A stretch of 11,249 bases of DNA, taken from positions 1 to 11,249 of the forward strand of contig DKGO01000176.1 in the NCBI GenBank assembly GCA_002453315.1. The letters are read 5' to 3'. The position numbers and the translations under genes were made by a program. Positions within the stretch are counted from its first letter, which is position 1; every line of letters starts with the position of its first letter. Under the pieces are notes generated by a model that was not told where the DNA came from, did not search any database, and saw only the letters and a list, made by a program, of their open reading frames with translations. The stretch is from Caryophanales bacterium UBA6768 (GTDB taxonomy: Bacteria > Bacillota > Bacilli > Bacillales_D > Amphibacillaceae). Positions 5,538 to 11,249 of the stretch are shown here, one piece after another.

Positions 5538-6187
5538 GTGGGATTTACTGTTAATAAATTATTATTAATTGGATCGATTGGATTATTGTTAGGTGCGTGT
5601 TCTACAGTAACCAATACGGAAGAAGGCCAAGAGAATCCAACAAAAGAGACCGTAGTAAAGACGGTAGATGCAGTGGAGGAAACAGAAGAGAGTGGTATTG
5701 TAGCCGATGAAATTACAACGACCTTCTATCCAGAAGTCACGGAGTTAAGGCAACTTACCGAGGGAGATTTAGGGTGGTACGATATCATTATGACAAGATT
5801 AAATGCAATAGATGATTTCTCAGGTGAACGGAAACTGTTTATGAAATCGCCGAAGAATATGGTGAAGACCCTGAAGAGTTGTGGGCTAATTGGTTAGAGA
5901 TTGTTAACGCAAAAATGCACGGGAATAATGGAAATTTCGCTATTCTGCCAAATGATAATTATAAATTAACTGCTGAAATTCTTGAAAAAAACATCGTTGC
6001 AGAAAAGGTAGAATATTTTAGTGTTGAATATGCTTTAGACGAGAAAAATTTAACTACTTATGTTCTTCACAGGCTACATATAGATGGGGAACCTTTTAGG
6101 ATTGCTTATGAAATTGACCACCGAGATGATTTTAAAGTAGCCGAAATAATCGAATTTAGTGTTAACGGAGAAAAGATTGAATTATAG
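5538..6187 (+). pseudogene. Predicted lipoprotein gene broken by a single frameshift
   Basis: The 5' part encodes a lipoprotein signal: MGFTVNKLLLIGSIG then lipobox LLGAC, so the mature protein would be lipid-anchored at the cysteine on the outer face of the membrane, followed by an acidic Thr/Glu-rich linker. GTG at 5538 is chosen as start because GGGGGT lies 8 nt upstream; ATG at 5517 is in frame but lacks a site. The frame is lost near 5826-5830: after DDFSGE the original reading continues in another frame as TETVYEIAEEYGEDPEELW and then WLEIVNAKMHGN through to a stop at 6187. One missing A in GAACGG (expected GAAACGG) repairs it and gives about 216 residues. As written, the first frame ends at 5897. 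No family is recognised, and the C-terminal half looks like a mixed alpha/beta domain. A sequencing error is the alternative to true decay. Confidence 0.75.
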
Positions 6188-6219
6188 ATATATGATAATC
6201 CATGTAACTAGTTCGATTT

Positions 6220-6240
6220 GTCTAAAAACCTCATTTAGAC
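6220..6240. repeat. Perfect 7-bp hairpin after the lipoprotein gene
   Basis: GTCTAAA (6220-6226) and TTTAGAC (6234-6240) flank a 7-nt loop, 32 nt past the lipoprotein stop codon. No T-run follows, so it is more likely an RNA-stability or incidental hairpin than a terminator. Confidence 0.35.
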
Positions 6241-6316
6241 ATAGTTCGGAAAATTGAATCACAAGTACGAGGTGGGAAAATATAGTTATTAATTTTCATG
6301 AAAGATATCCTAGTAT

Positions 6317-6345
6317 AGAAGGATCCTGCTGGTCCTTTTTCTATT
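6317..6345 (+). terminator. Intrinsic terminator of the lipoprotein gene
   Basis: AAGGATCC (6319-6326) pairs with GGTCCTT (6331-6337), one T bulged, around a TGCT loop, followed by TTTCTATTT. It is 130 nt past the lipoprotein stop codon. The group II intron-like sequence begins right after it. Confidence 0.65.
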
Positions 6346-6475
6346 TGTTCGCAACGCTAACAGGTGCAAGTCCCAAGTCTTCGTCAAAGGCAAGGGTGTC
6401 AATAGTGATATCGAATCCAAAGAAGGCTGCAGATGATCCATAGGTTCCCCCTGTCATTCATACAGAGGTATTCTT
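6346..6475 (+). mobile_element. Truncated group II (IIC-like) intron, domain I remnant
   Basis: About 130 nt resemble the 5' part (domain I) of bacterial group IIC introns: GGTGCAAGTCC (6363-6373), GCAAGGGTGTC (6390-6400), GAATCCAAAGAAGGC (6413-6427) and GATGATCCATAGGT. These recur in the same order as equivalent blocks I recall from the Oceanobacillus iheyensis IIC intron (GCAAGGGUGUC, GGAAUCUGAAGGAAGC). There is no reverse transcriptase ORF and no recognisable domain V hairpin before the cvfB stop codon, so it is a dead fragment. It sits directly downstream of a terminator stem, the site IIC introns favour. The rest of 6188-6484 holds only the two hairpins listed. The call rests on remembered consensus, not on an alignment. 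Confidence 0.55.
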
Positions 6476-6484
6476 AAAAAGGGA

Positions 6485-7333
6485 TCAAATTCTCCAAGTT
6501 TGCCCGTCACGTTGTTCAATTTTTCCTTCTCTCATTAATTTTCCCAATGCCCGTTTAAAGGCCGACTTACTCATGTGAAAAGTTTTGCGAATATCATCGG
6601 GATCACTTTGATTACTATATGGAATGACACCGTCGGATTTTTCAATATAGGCAAAAACCTTTTCAGCATCATCGTCAATTCGTTCATGTTTCATCGGGAG
6701 TAGGGAAACATTGATTGTCCCATTTTCTTTTACCTCAATGACACGTCCAGATACGAGCTCCCCTAAACGCGGTTCACTCTCACGTTCTGAATGATGGATA
6801 AACCCCCGATAACCTTCCTCTGTAAAAATGGCGGCTCCTTCTTTGTCAGCGCGAATAATGGTCCCGTTAATTTTTTCATTTAAATTTACATTGTCAGCCA
6901 TGCGAATGATATCGTGAAAAATTGCTTCCTTAGCGACATGGCATATAAGTCGTTCCTGTTTATCAAGGGATAAAGTGACATACAATTGATCATCAGGCAA
7001 TGGCCAAGCCTTTTGGAAAGTAGGAAGTTCATCCTTCGGTACAAGCACTTCGGTGACAGTTCCAATGTCGACGAAAACCCCTAGACGTGGGATGACATCG
7101 ACAACCTTTGCCCAATCGTAAACGCCAACAATGACACTTGGAAGTTTAGTTGTTGCACAAATTTTTTCATCACGGTTTTTGTAAACAAACACTTCTAGCT
7201 GGTCATTCACTTTGAAATGATCAATACCTTCAGGAGGAATCGTAATCTCGACTGCTCCTTTTGTAAGAAAATACCGGTCGTCTACTATTTCCTTAACGGT
7301 CATCGTATGTATTGTTCCAAGTTGTATTGTCAT
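6485..7333 (-). CDS. cvfB: S1-domain RNA-binding protein CvfB (YitL)
   Basis: A cytoplasmic RNA-binding protein of the CvfB/YitL family, known as conserved virulence factor B in Staphylococcus; 282 residues, a normal length. Its architecture is three S1-like OB folds (about 1-62; 66-135, with GVYDWAKVVDVIPRLGVFVDIG; 145-212, with GTIIRADKEGAAIFTEEGYRGFIHHSE) followed by a winged-helix domain (about 222-282, with FHMSKSAFKRALGKLMREG and QRDGQTWRI). The ATG at 7333 has GGGAGGTGG just upstream, inside the last codons of the protease gene. Only 4 nt separate the two genes, so translational coupling is likely. Family members affect expression of many genes after transcription; the RNA targets are not inferable here. 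No clear T-rich terminator was seen immediately after the stop codon. Confidence 0.93.
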   Translation of the reverse strand: MTIQLGTIHTMTVKEIVDDRYFLTKGAVEITIPPEGIDHFKVNDQLEVFVYKNRDEKICATTKLPSVIVGVYDWAKVVDVIPRLGVFVDIGTVTEVLVPKDELPTFQKAWPLPDDQLYVTLSLDKQERLICHVAKEAIFHDIIRMADNVNLNEKINGTIIRADKEGAAIFTEEGYRGFIHHSERESEPRLGELVSGRVIEVKENGTINVSLLPMKHERIDDDAEKVFAYIEKSDGVIPYSNQSDPDDIRKTFHMSKSAFKRALGKLMREGKIEQRDGQTWRI

Positions 7334-7337
7334 CTTT

Positions 7338-8240
7338 TTACCACCTCCCAGTTATGTTAGATGTGTTATTTTGTCGATAAAATCTCGTCACGACAAACCC
7401 GAGTAAAATGACTATTGTTGCTAATAAACTACCTTCAAGCCCAAACGAACCACCAGATAATAGCGGGTTTCCTTGTGAAATATCGATGTGATATAGTCCA
7501 CGAGGGTCAATCCCACTGACAGGAAACCCGAAAATATTTCCCTGGAAATAATTCCACGTTATATGATAGCCAATTGGTAACCAAAGACTTCCAGTTCGAT
7601 CAAACATATAAGCAAAAAGTAATCCAATGAGGAAGATATTAGCAAACCCTACAATAGAAACATTAGGATTCATTAAGTGCATCGCACCGAAAAGTAATGC
7701 TGACATGACATAAATGAGAACTTTAGAATTATGTCTAGATGCCATTGTCTTCATGACATATCCACGGAAAAAAATTTCTTCGAAAAAGCCAACCAAAATA
7801 AAAATAACCAGAAAAACAAAAGTAAAGCCACTAATATCGGGTTGCGAAAAATCATTGATCATTGAAATGTTATTTGTCATCAGTAGAATAAAAAAGATGA
7901 TAGCGATTGAGGTTGCCCCTAAAAAAAGACCAAATAAAAAATCAATCCCATTTCCACGTAAGCCGATGTCTAACGGTTTTTGTTTATTTAAGGCTCGCCA
8001 GGCAATAAATGTTCCCGCTAGCCCACCGATATTTCCGACGCCAAGTGTCATAAAAATAATGAATGGACTATCAGGAGTCATTGCTTCAGCTGGCGCCGAA
8101 TTTAAATTGGCCATTTTTTCAAAAATCGATACGACTGTTATGCCAGGCATGACGAAGGCAATTTGCCCTGCATACATCATAATAAACGCTAATAAAATGA
8201 GCCAACCTGCCCGAAACTGATTGTCTTGATTTTTAAACAA
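7338..8240 (-). CDS. CPBP-family intramembrane metalloprotease (CAAX protease-like)
   Basis: A polytopic membrane protein of the CPBP (Abi/CaaX, Rce1-like) family; 300 residues from the chosen start and about eight hydrophobic segments. The catalytic motifs are complete: FFEEIFFRGY (E154, E155, R159), FGAMHLMNP (H188) and GYHITWN (H226, N230). Bacterial members are implicated in bacteriocin self-immunity and in cleaving membrane peptides, but the substrate here is unknown. TTG at 8240 is preferred because GAAGGGTG lies 6 nt upstream; an in-frame GTG at 8249 would add three residues but has a poorly placed site. The cvfB gene follows within 4 nt, so the two form an operon. The gene is separated from the ABC operon upstream by a strong terminator. 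No clear promoter of its own was identified. Confidence 0.9.
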   Translation of the reverse strand: MFKNQDNQFRAGWLILLAFIMMYAGQIAFVMPGITVVSIFEKMANLNSAPAEAMTPDSPFIIFMTLGVGNIGGLAGTFIAWRALNKQKPLDIGLRGNGIDFLFGLFLGATSIAIIFFILLMTNNISMINDFSQPDISGFTFVFLVIFILVGFFEEIFFRGYVMKTMASRHNSKVLIYVMSALLFGAMHLMNPNVSIVGFANIFLIGLLFAYMFDRTGSLWLPIGYHITWNYFQGNIFGFPVSGIDPRGLYHIDISQGNPLLSGGSFGLEGSLLATIVILLGFVVTRFYRQNNTSNITGRW

Positions 8241-8277
8241 TATTTTCACCCTTCAAATTTTCCTATGTAAAAATGAA

Positions 8278-8304
8278 AATAACATGTGGCGTGCACATGT
8301 TATT
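8278..8304 (-). terminator. Intrinsic terminator of the GntR-ABC exporter operon
   Basis: AATAACATGT (8278-8287) and ACATGTTATT (8295-8304) form a perfect 10-bp stem with a 7-nt loop. Reading on the minus strand the stem is followed by TTCATTTTTAC. It lies just past the second permease gene's stop codon (8308) and 38 nt before the protease gene start. Confidence 0.8.
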
Positions 8305-8307
8305 CTA

Positions 8308-8976
8308 CTATACATCTCGACGTTTGACGATGAAAGTGGATAGCTTCATTGATACATATAAGATCATTATTGATCCAATTAGTAAAATGACATATGGTTG
8401 GAACGGTATAATTTTTTCCGCCAGTACAGTTAATCCTGCGTCCATATCATTTAAAACAATAAGATCCGCATTATCCCTATGCAATGAGTCAATCATAATT
8501 GTTGTGTAAAAAAAGGTACTAATAAAATATCCAATTGCAATGATGATGATTGATAATTTTAAAGGTAATAAATATAGAATAGGCATTGTAAAACCTATCA
8601 TGACACTACCGATAGCAAATAAAATGATGACGTCCTTCCAATGATATAAATACCGCCCATCCAATGGTAGCGGGGTAGATGAAAGGATGTTCATCCATAC
8701 CCACATGATAAGCAACGTTGTGATGATAATAATAATGGAAAAATAATAACGCCCGTTGACCATTTCCTTTTTACTTACTGGTAAACTAAGAGTAAATTTT
8801 TGTGCTTTATGGTGATGATCGTAAAAAAACAGGGAAACAATGATCGTAAAAAAAGTGACGACAAACGAGAAACTTCCCGGGATATTTACAAAAACGGCAA
8901 AGAGAACAAATAATAAAATAATGATATAGGTTAATGGTTGATGAATCAGAAAATTATGTTTAACCATTTTTTCCAA
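8308..8976 (-). CDS. ABC-2 type exporter permease, second copy
   Basis: A membrane subunit of an ABC-2 type exporter; 222 residues with about six hydrophobic helices. After two N-terminal helices comes FYDHHHKAQKFTLSLPVSKKEMVNGRYYF (about 51-79), the hallmark loop of this small permease family, where 'SLPxxxxExVxxRY' precedes helix 3. It is a paralog of the permease encoded 27 nt upstream. The two probably form the membrane heterodimer driven by the operon's ATPase. The start is TTG at 8976, supported by AAAGGAG 10 nt upstream; the internal ATG at codon 4 is too far from it. It is the last gene of the operon and ends at the hairpin terminator. Confidence 0.87.
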   Translation of the reverse strand: MEKMVKHNFLIHQPLTYIIILLFVLFAVFVNIPGSFSFVVTFFTIIVSLFFYDHHHKAQKFTLSLPVSKKEMVNGRYYFSIIIIITTLLIMWVWMNILSSTPLPLDGRYLYHWKDVIILFAIGSVMIGFTMPILYLLPLKLSIIIIAIGYFISTFFYTTIMIDSLHRDNADLIVLNDMDAGLTVLAEKIIPFQPYVILLIGSIMILYVSMKLSTFIVKRRDV

Positions 8977-9003
8977 ATTAAAAACACTCCTTTCGACAAA
9001 TTT

Positions 9004-9630
9004 TTATTGAAGATCTTTTTTAGCGAAAATAATTCTTGATATGGAAAGTGAAATAGTCAACACGATTAGTGAGATGATGACGACAAATACAATCGGTTGC
9101 AAATCAATGATATAGAGCCATGTTTCTTTTACCGATCCAAAAATATGATGTGGGTCTGCGGCAATGTAAACAAATATAAATGAACTGATAAGTAATACCG
9201 CTAGTTGTATAATGAGTGCTACCCAAACGTTACCGTCGACAGCGTAGTAAATCGGGATTGACACGGCAATGATGAAATTCATCATGGTCACCATAATAAT
9301 AAATTCCATCCAATGTAAAGGTAATTCTATTGGAAGGATTAGATTGATGACCCATATAAATAGGATAAATAAATGTCCGAATCCAATAATAAATAGATAG
9401 CGGGCAAATACAACCTCATTCCGTTTTACCGGTAAACTTAAGATAAATCGATTAACCTTGGATTTGTGATCAATATAAAACAGATTAGCTAATAAAAAGA
9501 ACAATAAATAAGCTAACAAAAATCCATTCGGTGGCTCCCATTGAAGTAGATAAATGATGAATATAAATCCGAAGGAAAATAGAATGAACGGCCACATTGA
9601 CCACCAATCACGTTTAATGATTTCCCACAT
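9004..9630 (-). CDS. ABC-2 type exporter permease, first copy
   Basis: A membrane subunit of the same ABC-2 exporter; 208 residues with about six hydrophobic segments. The loop FYIDHKSKVNRFILSLPVKRNEVVFARYLF (about 51-80) carries the same family signature as the downstream permease, so the genes likely arose by duplication and then diverged. Long Ile/Leu/Phe-rich helices occupy most of the rest. ATG at 9630 has a G-rich site (GGGGGGGCGGAG) upstream. Its first 17 nt overlap the end of the ATPase gene, so expression is likely coupled. The exported compound is not evident; relatives in YtrA-controlled operons respond to cell-wall-active antibiotics or bacteriocins. Confidence 0.87.
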   Translation of the reverse strand: MWEIIKRDWWSMWPFILFSFGFIFIIYLLQWEPPNGFLLAYLLFFLLANLFYIDHKSKVNRFILSLPVKRNEVVFARYLFIIGFGHLFILFIWVINLILPIELPLHWMEFIIMVTMMNFIIAVSIPIYYAVDGNVWVALIIQLAVLLISSFIFVYIAADPHHIFGSVKETWLYIIDLQPIVFVVIISLIVLTISLSISRIIFAKKDLQ

Positions 9631-10480
9631 GCTCCGCCCCCCCTATCTTAAAATACATGATGTCTTCTAGGGTCGCCTGTTCGATTGAAATTTCACTCTC
9701 GAATGGATCAAAAATTTGTGGGTCACCTTCAAATAGGGCCGTAAATCCAACGTTCGTTTCCTTTATGCCACTGAAAAGCTCACGAATATCCTGATCTAAT
9801 AAACTCCCTTTGCCTTTTATAATATGGAATTGCTCGCGAATTTCTTCCATCGATCTCTGCAACACAATTTCTCCCTCATTGATAAAGATGATATAGTCAG
9901 CTATTCGGTCTAAATCATTCGTAATATGTGTGGATAAAAATATCGTTCGATCCTCCTGTACCATCTGTTCTTGGAGCATTTCGATTAGTTCCCGACGGAA
10001 AATTGGGTCGAGCCCTGCTGTCGGTTCATCCATAATGATTAGTTTTGGTTGATGACTTAATGCAAACAAGAGTGAGCATTTCATTTTCATCCCTTTGGAA
10101 AAACGTTTCAATTTTTTCTTGAATGGAAGATTGAATTTTTGTAAGTACGTTTGAAAAATTTCTTCATTCCAGCTGTCGTATAATGGAGCGATGAATGATT
10201 TCATCTTCTTAATGTTCCACTCTTCATACATATATAAATCATCATAAACAAATCCAATATGTTGTTTTAACTGATGGTTTTTATGAGACGTTCCAAAAAT
10301 TCTGATTTCCCCTTCATCTAGTTGTAACAGATCCATCATCATTTGGATTGTCGTCGTTTTTCCACTGCCATTGGGACCGATAAATCCCGTTATATACCCT
10401 TCTGGAATTGTAAAGTTTAATTTTTTTATAGAAAAATCTTTCCGTTTTTTTGATACATGGTTAAATTCCACTGCTGTCAT
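9614..10480 (-). CDS. ABC exporter ATP-binding protein (YtrB/BcrA-like)
   Basis: The ATPase of the exporter; 288 residues. Walker A is GPNGSGKT at 35-42 and Walker B with catalytic Glu is LIIMDE at 147-152, followed by the D-loop AGLD and switch H185 (STHIT). The signature is the degenerate FSKGM at 127-131 and the Q-loop glutamine is replaced (GFVYDDLYMYEEW), both common in this exporter group. A C-terminal region of about 70 residues extends past the core and probably contacts the permeases. ATG at 10480 was chosen because GAGGAGG lies 9 nt upstream; ATGs at 10498 and 10489 are too close to it. The regulator's stop codon ends one base before this ATG, and the 3' end overlaps the permease by 17 nt, so all genes are tightly coupled. 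Confidence 0.9.
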   Translation of the reverse strand: MTAVEFNHVSKKRKDFSIKKLNFTIPEGYITGFIGPNGSGKTTTIQMMMDLLQLDEGEIRIFGTSHKNHQLKQHIGFVYDDLYMYEEWNIKKMKSFIAPLYDSWNEEIFQTYLQKFNLPFKKKLKRFSKGMKMKCSLLFALSHQPKLIIMDEPTAGLDPIFRRELIEMLQEQMVQEDRTIFLSTHITNDLDRIADYIIFINEGEIVLQRSMEEIREQFHIIKGKGSLLDQDIRELFSGIKETNVGFTALFEGDPQIFDPFESEISIEQATLEDIMYFKIGGAEHVGNH

Positions 10481-10481
10481 T

Positions 10482-10859
10482 TTATTCATCCTCCTCAAAA
10501 TAAAGAGTCATTAATTCAATCAATTCTTGTTTCGTCATGCCAATTGATTTACTCGACTGGACAATTTTTTCAATCTCATTTTCAATTTCTCGTATTTGCC
10601 ATTCTTTTAAAACGTGTAGTTGTTGACCAGCAACAAACGTACCTCGACCAACGGATGAGACGAGAAATCCTTCGCTCTCCAAATCTTCATAGGCTCGTTT
10701 TGTCGTAATGACACTTACTTGCAACTCTTTTGCTAAAACTCGCATTGAAGGGAGTGCGTCGCCTTCGTGGAGCTTACCGGAGAAGATTTGTTGCTTGATT
10801 TGATCCTTAATTTGTTGAAATAAAGGTTCTTTGCTCGTCGTAGCTATGATGATATTCAC
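10482..10859 (-). CDS. GntR-family transcriptional regulator, YtrA subfamily
   Basis: A DNA-binding repressor of 125 residues, the short YtrA/YhcF type. A winged helix-turn-helix covers about 1-78: PLFQQIKDQIKQQIFSGKL, then ALPSMRVLAKELQVSVITTKRAYEDL, then the wing GFLVSSVGRGTFV. A short C-terminal helical part of about 45 residues (EWQIREIENEIEKIV) serves dimerisation. There is no large ligand domain, so the effector, if any, is small or indirect. The start is GTG at 10859 with AAGGGGTGA 7 nt upstream. It is first in the operon that encodes the ATPase and two permeases. It very likely represses that operon by binding the perfect palindrome over its promoter, as known for YtrA-type regulators; release would raise exporter levels. 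Confidence 0.92.
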   Translation of the reverse strand: MNIIIATTSKEPLFQQIKDQIKQQIFSGKLHEGDALPSMRVLAKELQVSVITTKRAYEDLESEGFLVSSVGRGTFVAGQQLHVLKEWQIREIENEIEKIVQSSKSIGMTKQELIELMTLYFEEDE

Positions 10860-10881
10860 AAATAAATCACCCCTTTTTTAA

Positions 10882-10910
10882 ATATTGTATATACACATTA
10901 TATACAATAT
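10882..10910. promoter_or_regulatory. Palindromic operator for the GntR/YtrA-type regulator
   Basis: ATATTGTATATA (10882-10893) and TATATACAATAT (10899-10910) are perfect inverted arms of 12 bp around CACAT. The site covers the -10 box and the expected start point of the operon promoter, a classic position for autorepression. Binding by the adjacent regulator is inferred. Confidence 0.75.
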
Positions 10911-10924
10911 AAACAATATTGCAA
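10897..10924 (-). promoter_or_regulatory. Sigma-A promoter of the GntR-ABC exporter operon
   Basis: On the minus strand TTGCAA (10924-10919) and a perfect TATAAT (10902-10897) are separated by 16 nt. The -10 box lies inside the palindromic operator. The regulator's GTG start is about 38 nt further on. Confidence 0.65.
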
Positions 10925-10945
10925 GAGGGAAGTGCAGATTTGTTT

Positions 10946-11062
10946 GATATCCTGCAGTTTTGCATGGATATCCACTAATTCGAGTGATATATCCACCATT
11001 TTAAACAGAATATCCGCCAATTTCGATGATATTTCCACTTTTGTCACAATTAGGACACTTTT
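10946..11062. repeat. Degenerate tandem array with an exact 21-nt period
   Basis: Units begin at 10946, 10967, 10988, 11009 and 11030, with cores GATATCCTGCAGTTT, GATATCCACTAATTC, TATATCCACCATTTT, AATATCCGCCAATTT and TATTTCCACTTTT. The CC of each core recurs at exactly 21-nt steps: 10952, 10973, 10994, 11015 and 11036. A sixth, weaker copy, CACTTTT at 11056-11062, follows after 20 nt. The sequence is not coding and has no unique spacers, so it is not CRISPR. It fills the space between the exporter operon promoter and the terminator to its right. Confidence 0.7.
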
Positions 11063-11069
11063 CACAGTA

Positions 11070-11096
11070 AAAACACCCTTGGATTAAGGGTGTTTT
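11070..11096. terminator. Strong intrinsic terminator, probably for the minus-strand ORF at the right edge
   Basis: AAAACACCCTT (11070-11080) and AAGGGTGTTTT (11086-11096) form a perfect 11-bp stem around GGATT. T-runs occur on both sides, so it may work in both directions. The stop codon of the small minus-strand ORF overlaps its right arm. Confidence 0.85.
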
Positions 11097-11202
11097 AATC
11101 AAATATTGAATTTTTATAAAAGATTGGTTCAGCATGTTGCGGAAAATCCTTCAATTCCGGGGCAAAATACTTTCTTGCTTTATTTTTACCCTTACTCCTC
11201 AA
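11095..11202 (-). CDS. Possible small protein, about 35 residues, start uncertain
   Basis: An ORF on the minus strand ends with TAA at 11097-11095, inside the terminator arm, which suggests that a gene ends here. The reading is natural-looking: RSKGKNKARKYFAPELKDF, then PQHAEPIFYKNSIFD. The nearest accepted start is TTG at 11202, but it has no ribosome binding site. The frame stays open upstream (LAKTD) to a TGA near 11235, with no ATG or GTG. A GAGGAG motif at about 11198-11193 lies inside the frame and is followed by no proper start. It may be a decayed gene or use an unusual start. No family is recognised. Confidence 0.3.
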   Translation of the reverse strand: MRSKGKNKARKYFAPELKDFPQHAEPIFYKNSIFD

Positions 11203-11249
11203 ATCCGTTTTTGCTAAAATTTTATAAGTGAATCAATTTCATAATTACT

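Noticed and set aside
5820..5900. Programmed ribosomal frameshift in the lipoprotein gene
   Set aside because: There is no slippery heptamer or downstream stimulatory structure at the junction. A simple one-base deletion in GAACGG explains the break.
7714..8220. 168-codon plus-strand ORF opposite the CPBP protease gene
   Set aside because: It is a shadow of a well-supported membrane protease gene with complete catalytic motifs on the other strand. It is Lys/Ile/Pro-rich without any motif.
10946..11062. CRISPR array or repeat-coding protein at the right-hand array
   Set aside because: The repeats are degenerate, have no spacers and contain in-frame stops, for example in the second unit.

Overview
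The window looks like chromosomal DNA of a low-GC Gram-positive bacterium of the Bacillaceae. The evidence is the AT-rich composition, strong AGGAGG-type ribosome binding sites, frequent TTG and GTG starts, sigma-A-like promoters and Bacillus-type gene families (MntABC-like transporter, CvfB/YitL, YtrA-type GntR regulator with an ABC exporter). It is mostly an ordinary housekeeping and accessory region. I found no convincing new multi-gene system. The unusual material is in the gaps between genes.

Layout from left to right. Positions 1-997 (minus strand) hold the promoter-proximal part of a manganese-type ABC uptake operon: an ATPase, then a permease cut by the window edge. A MntR-like operator overlaps its -35 box. 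Positions 1106-1270 (minus) carry a likely 54-residue small protein. Positions 1271-1667 have no gene but hold a degenerate array with a 20/20/21-nt period. Positions 1668-2561 (minus) encode a cation diffusion facilitator efflux protein. Divergent from it, 2845-3735 (plus) encodes a fumarylacetoacetate hydrolase-family enzyme, followed by a LysE-type exporter (3865-4506). Positions 4507-4894 are non-coding: a 51-bp tandem duplication, a hairpin-rich block bounded by C5/G5 arms, and a terminator. A three-helix membrane protein (4895-5182, minus) has its own promoter.

Positions 5538-6187 (plus) are a lipoprotein gene broken by one frameshift. Its terminator is followed at once by what looks like a truncated group IIC intron, which fits the known target preference of that intron class. 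On the minus strand, a CPBP-family membrane protease gene is tightly coupled to cvfB (8240 to 6485). Further right, a four-gene minus-strand operon runs from 10859 to 8308: GntR/YtrA-type repressor, ABC ATPase and two paralogous six-helix permeases. It starts at a promoter whose -10 region is buried in a perfect 12-bp-arm palindrome and ends at a strong hairpin terminator. Upstream are a second degenerate array with an exact 21-nt period, a terminator and a possible 35-codon ORF at the right edge.

Themes: manganese or divalent metal handling at the left (uptake operon and CDF exporter close together), and a ligand-responsive, self-regulated ABC exporter at the right, probably for envelope stress or antibiotic response. 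All functions are from sequence reading alone, without database searches.
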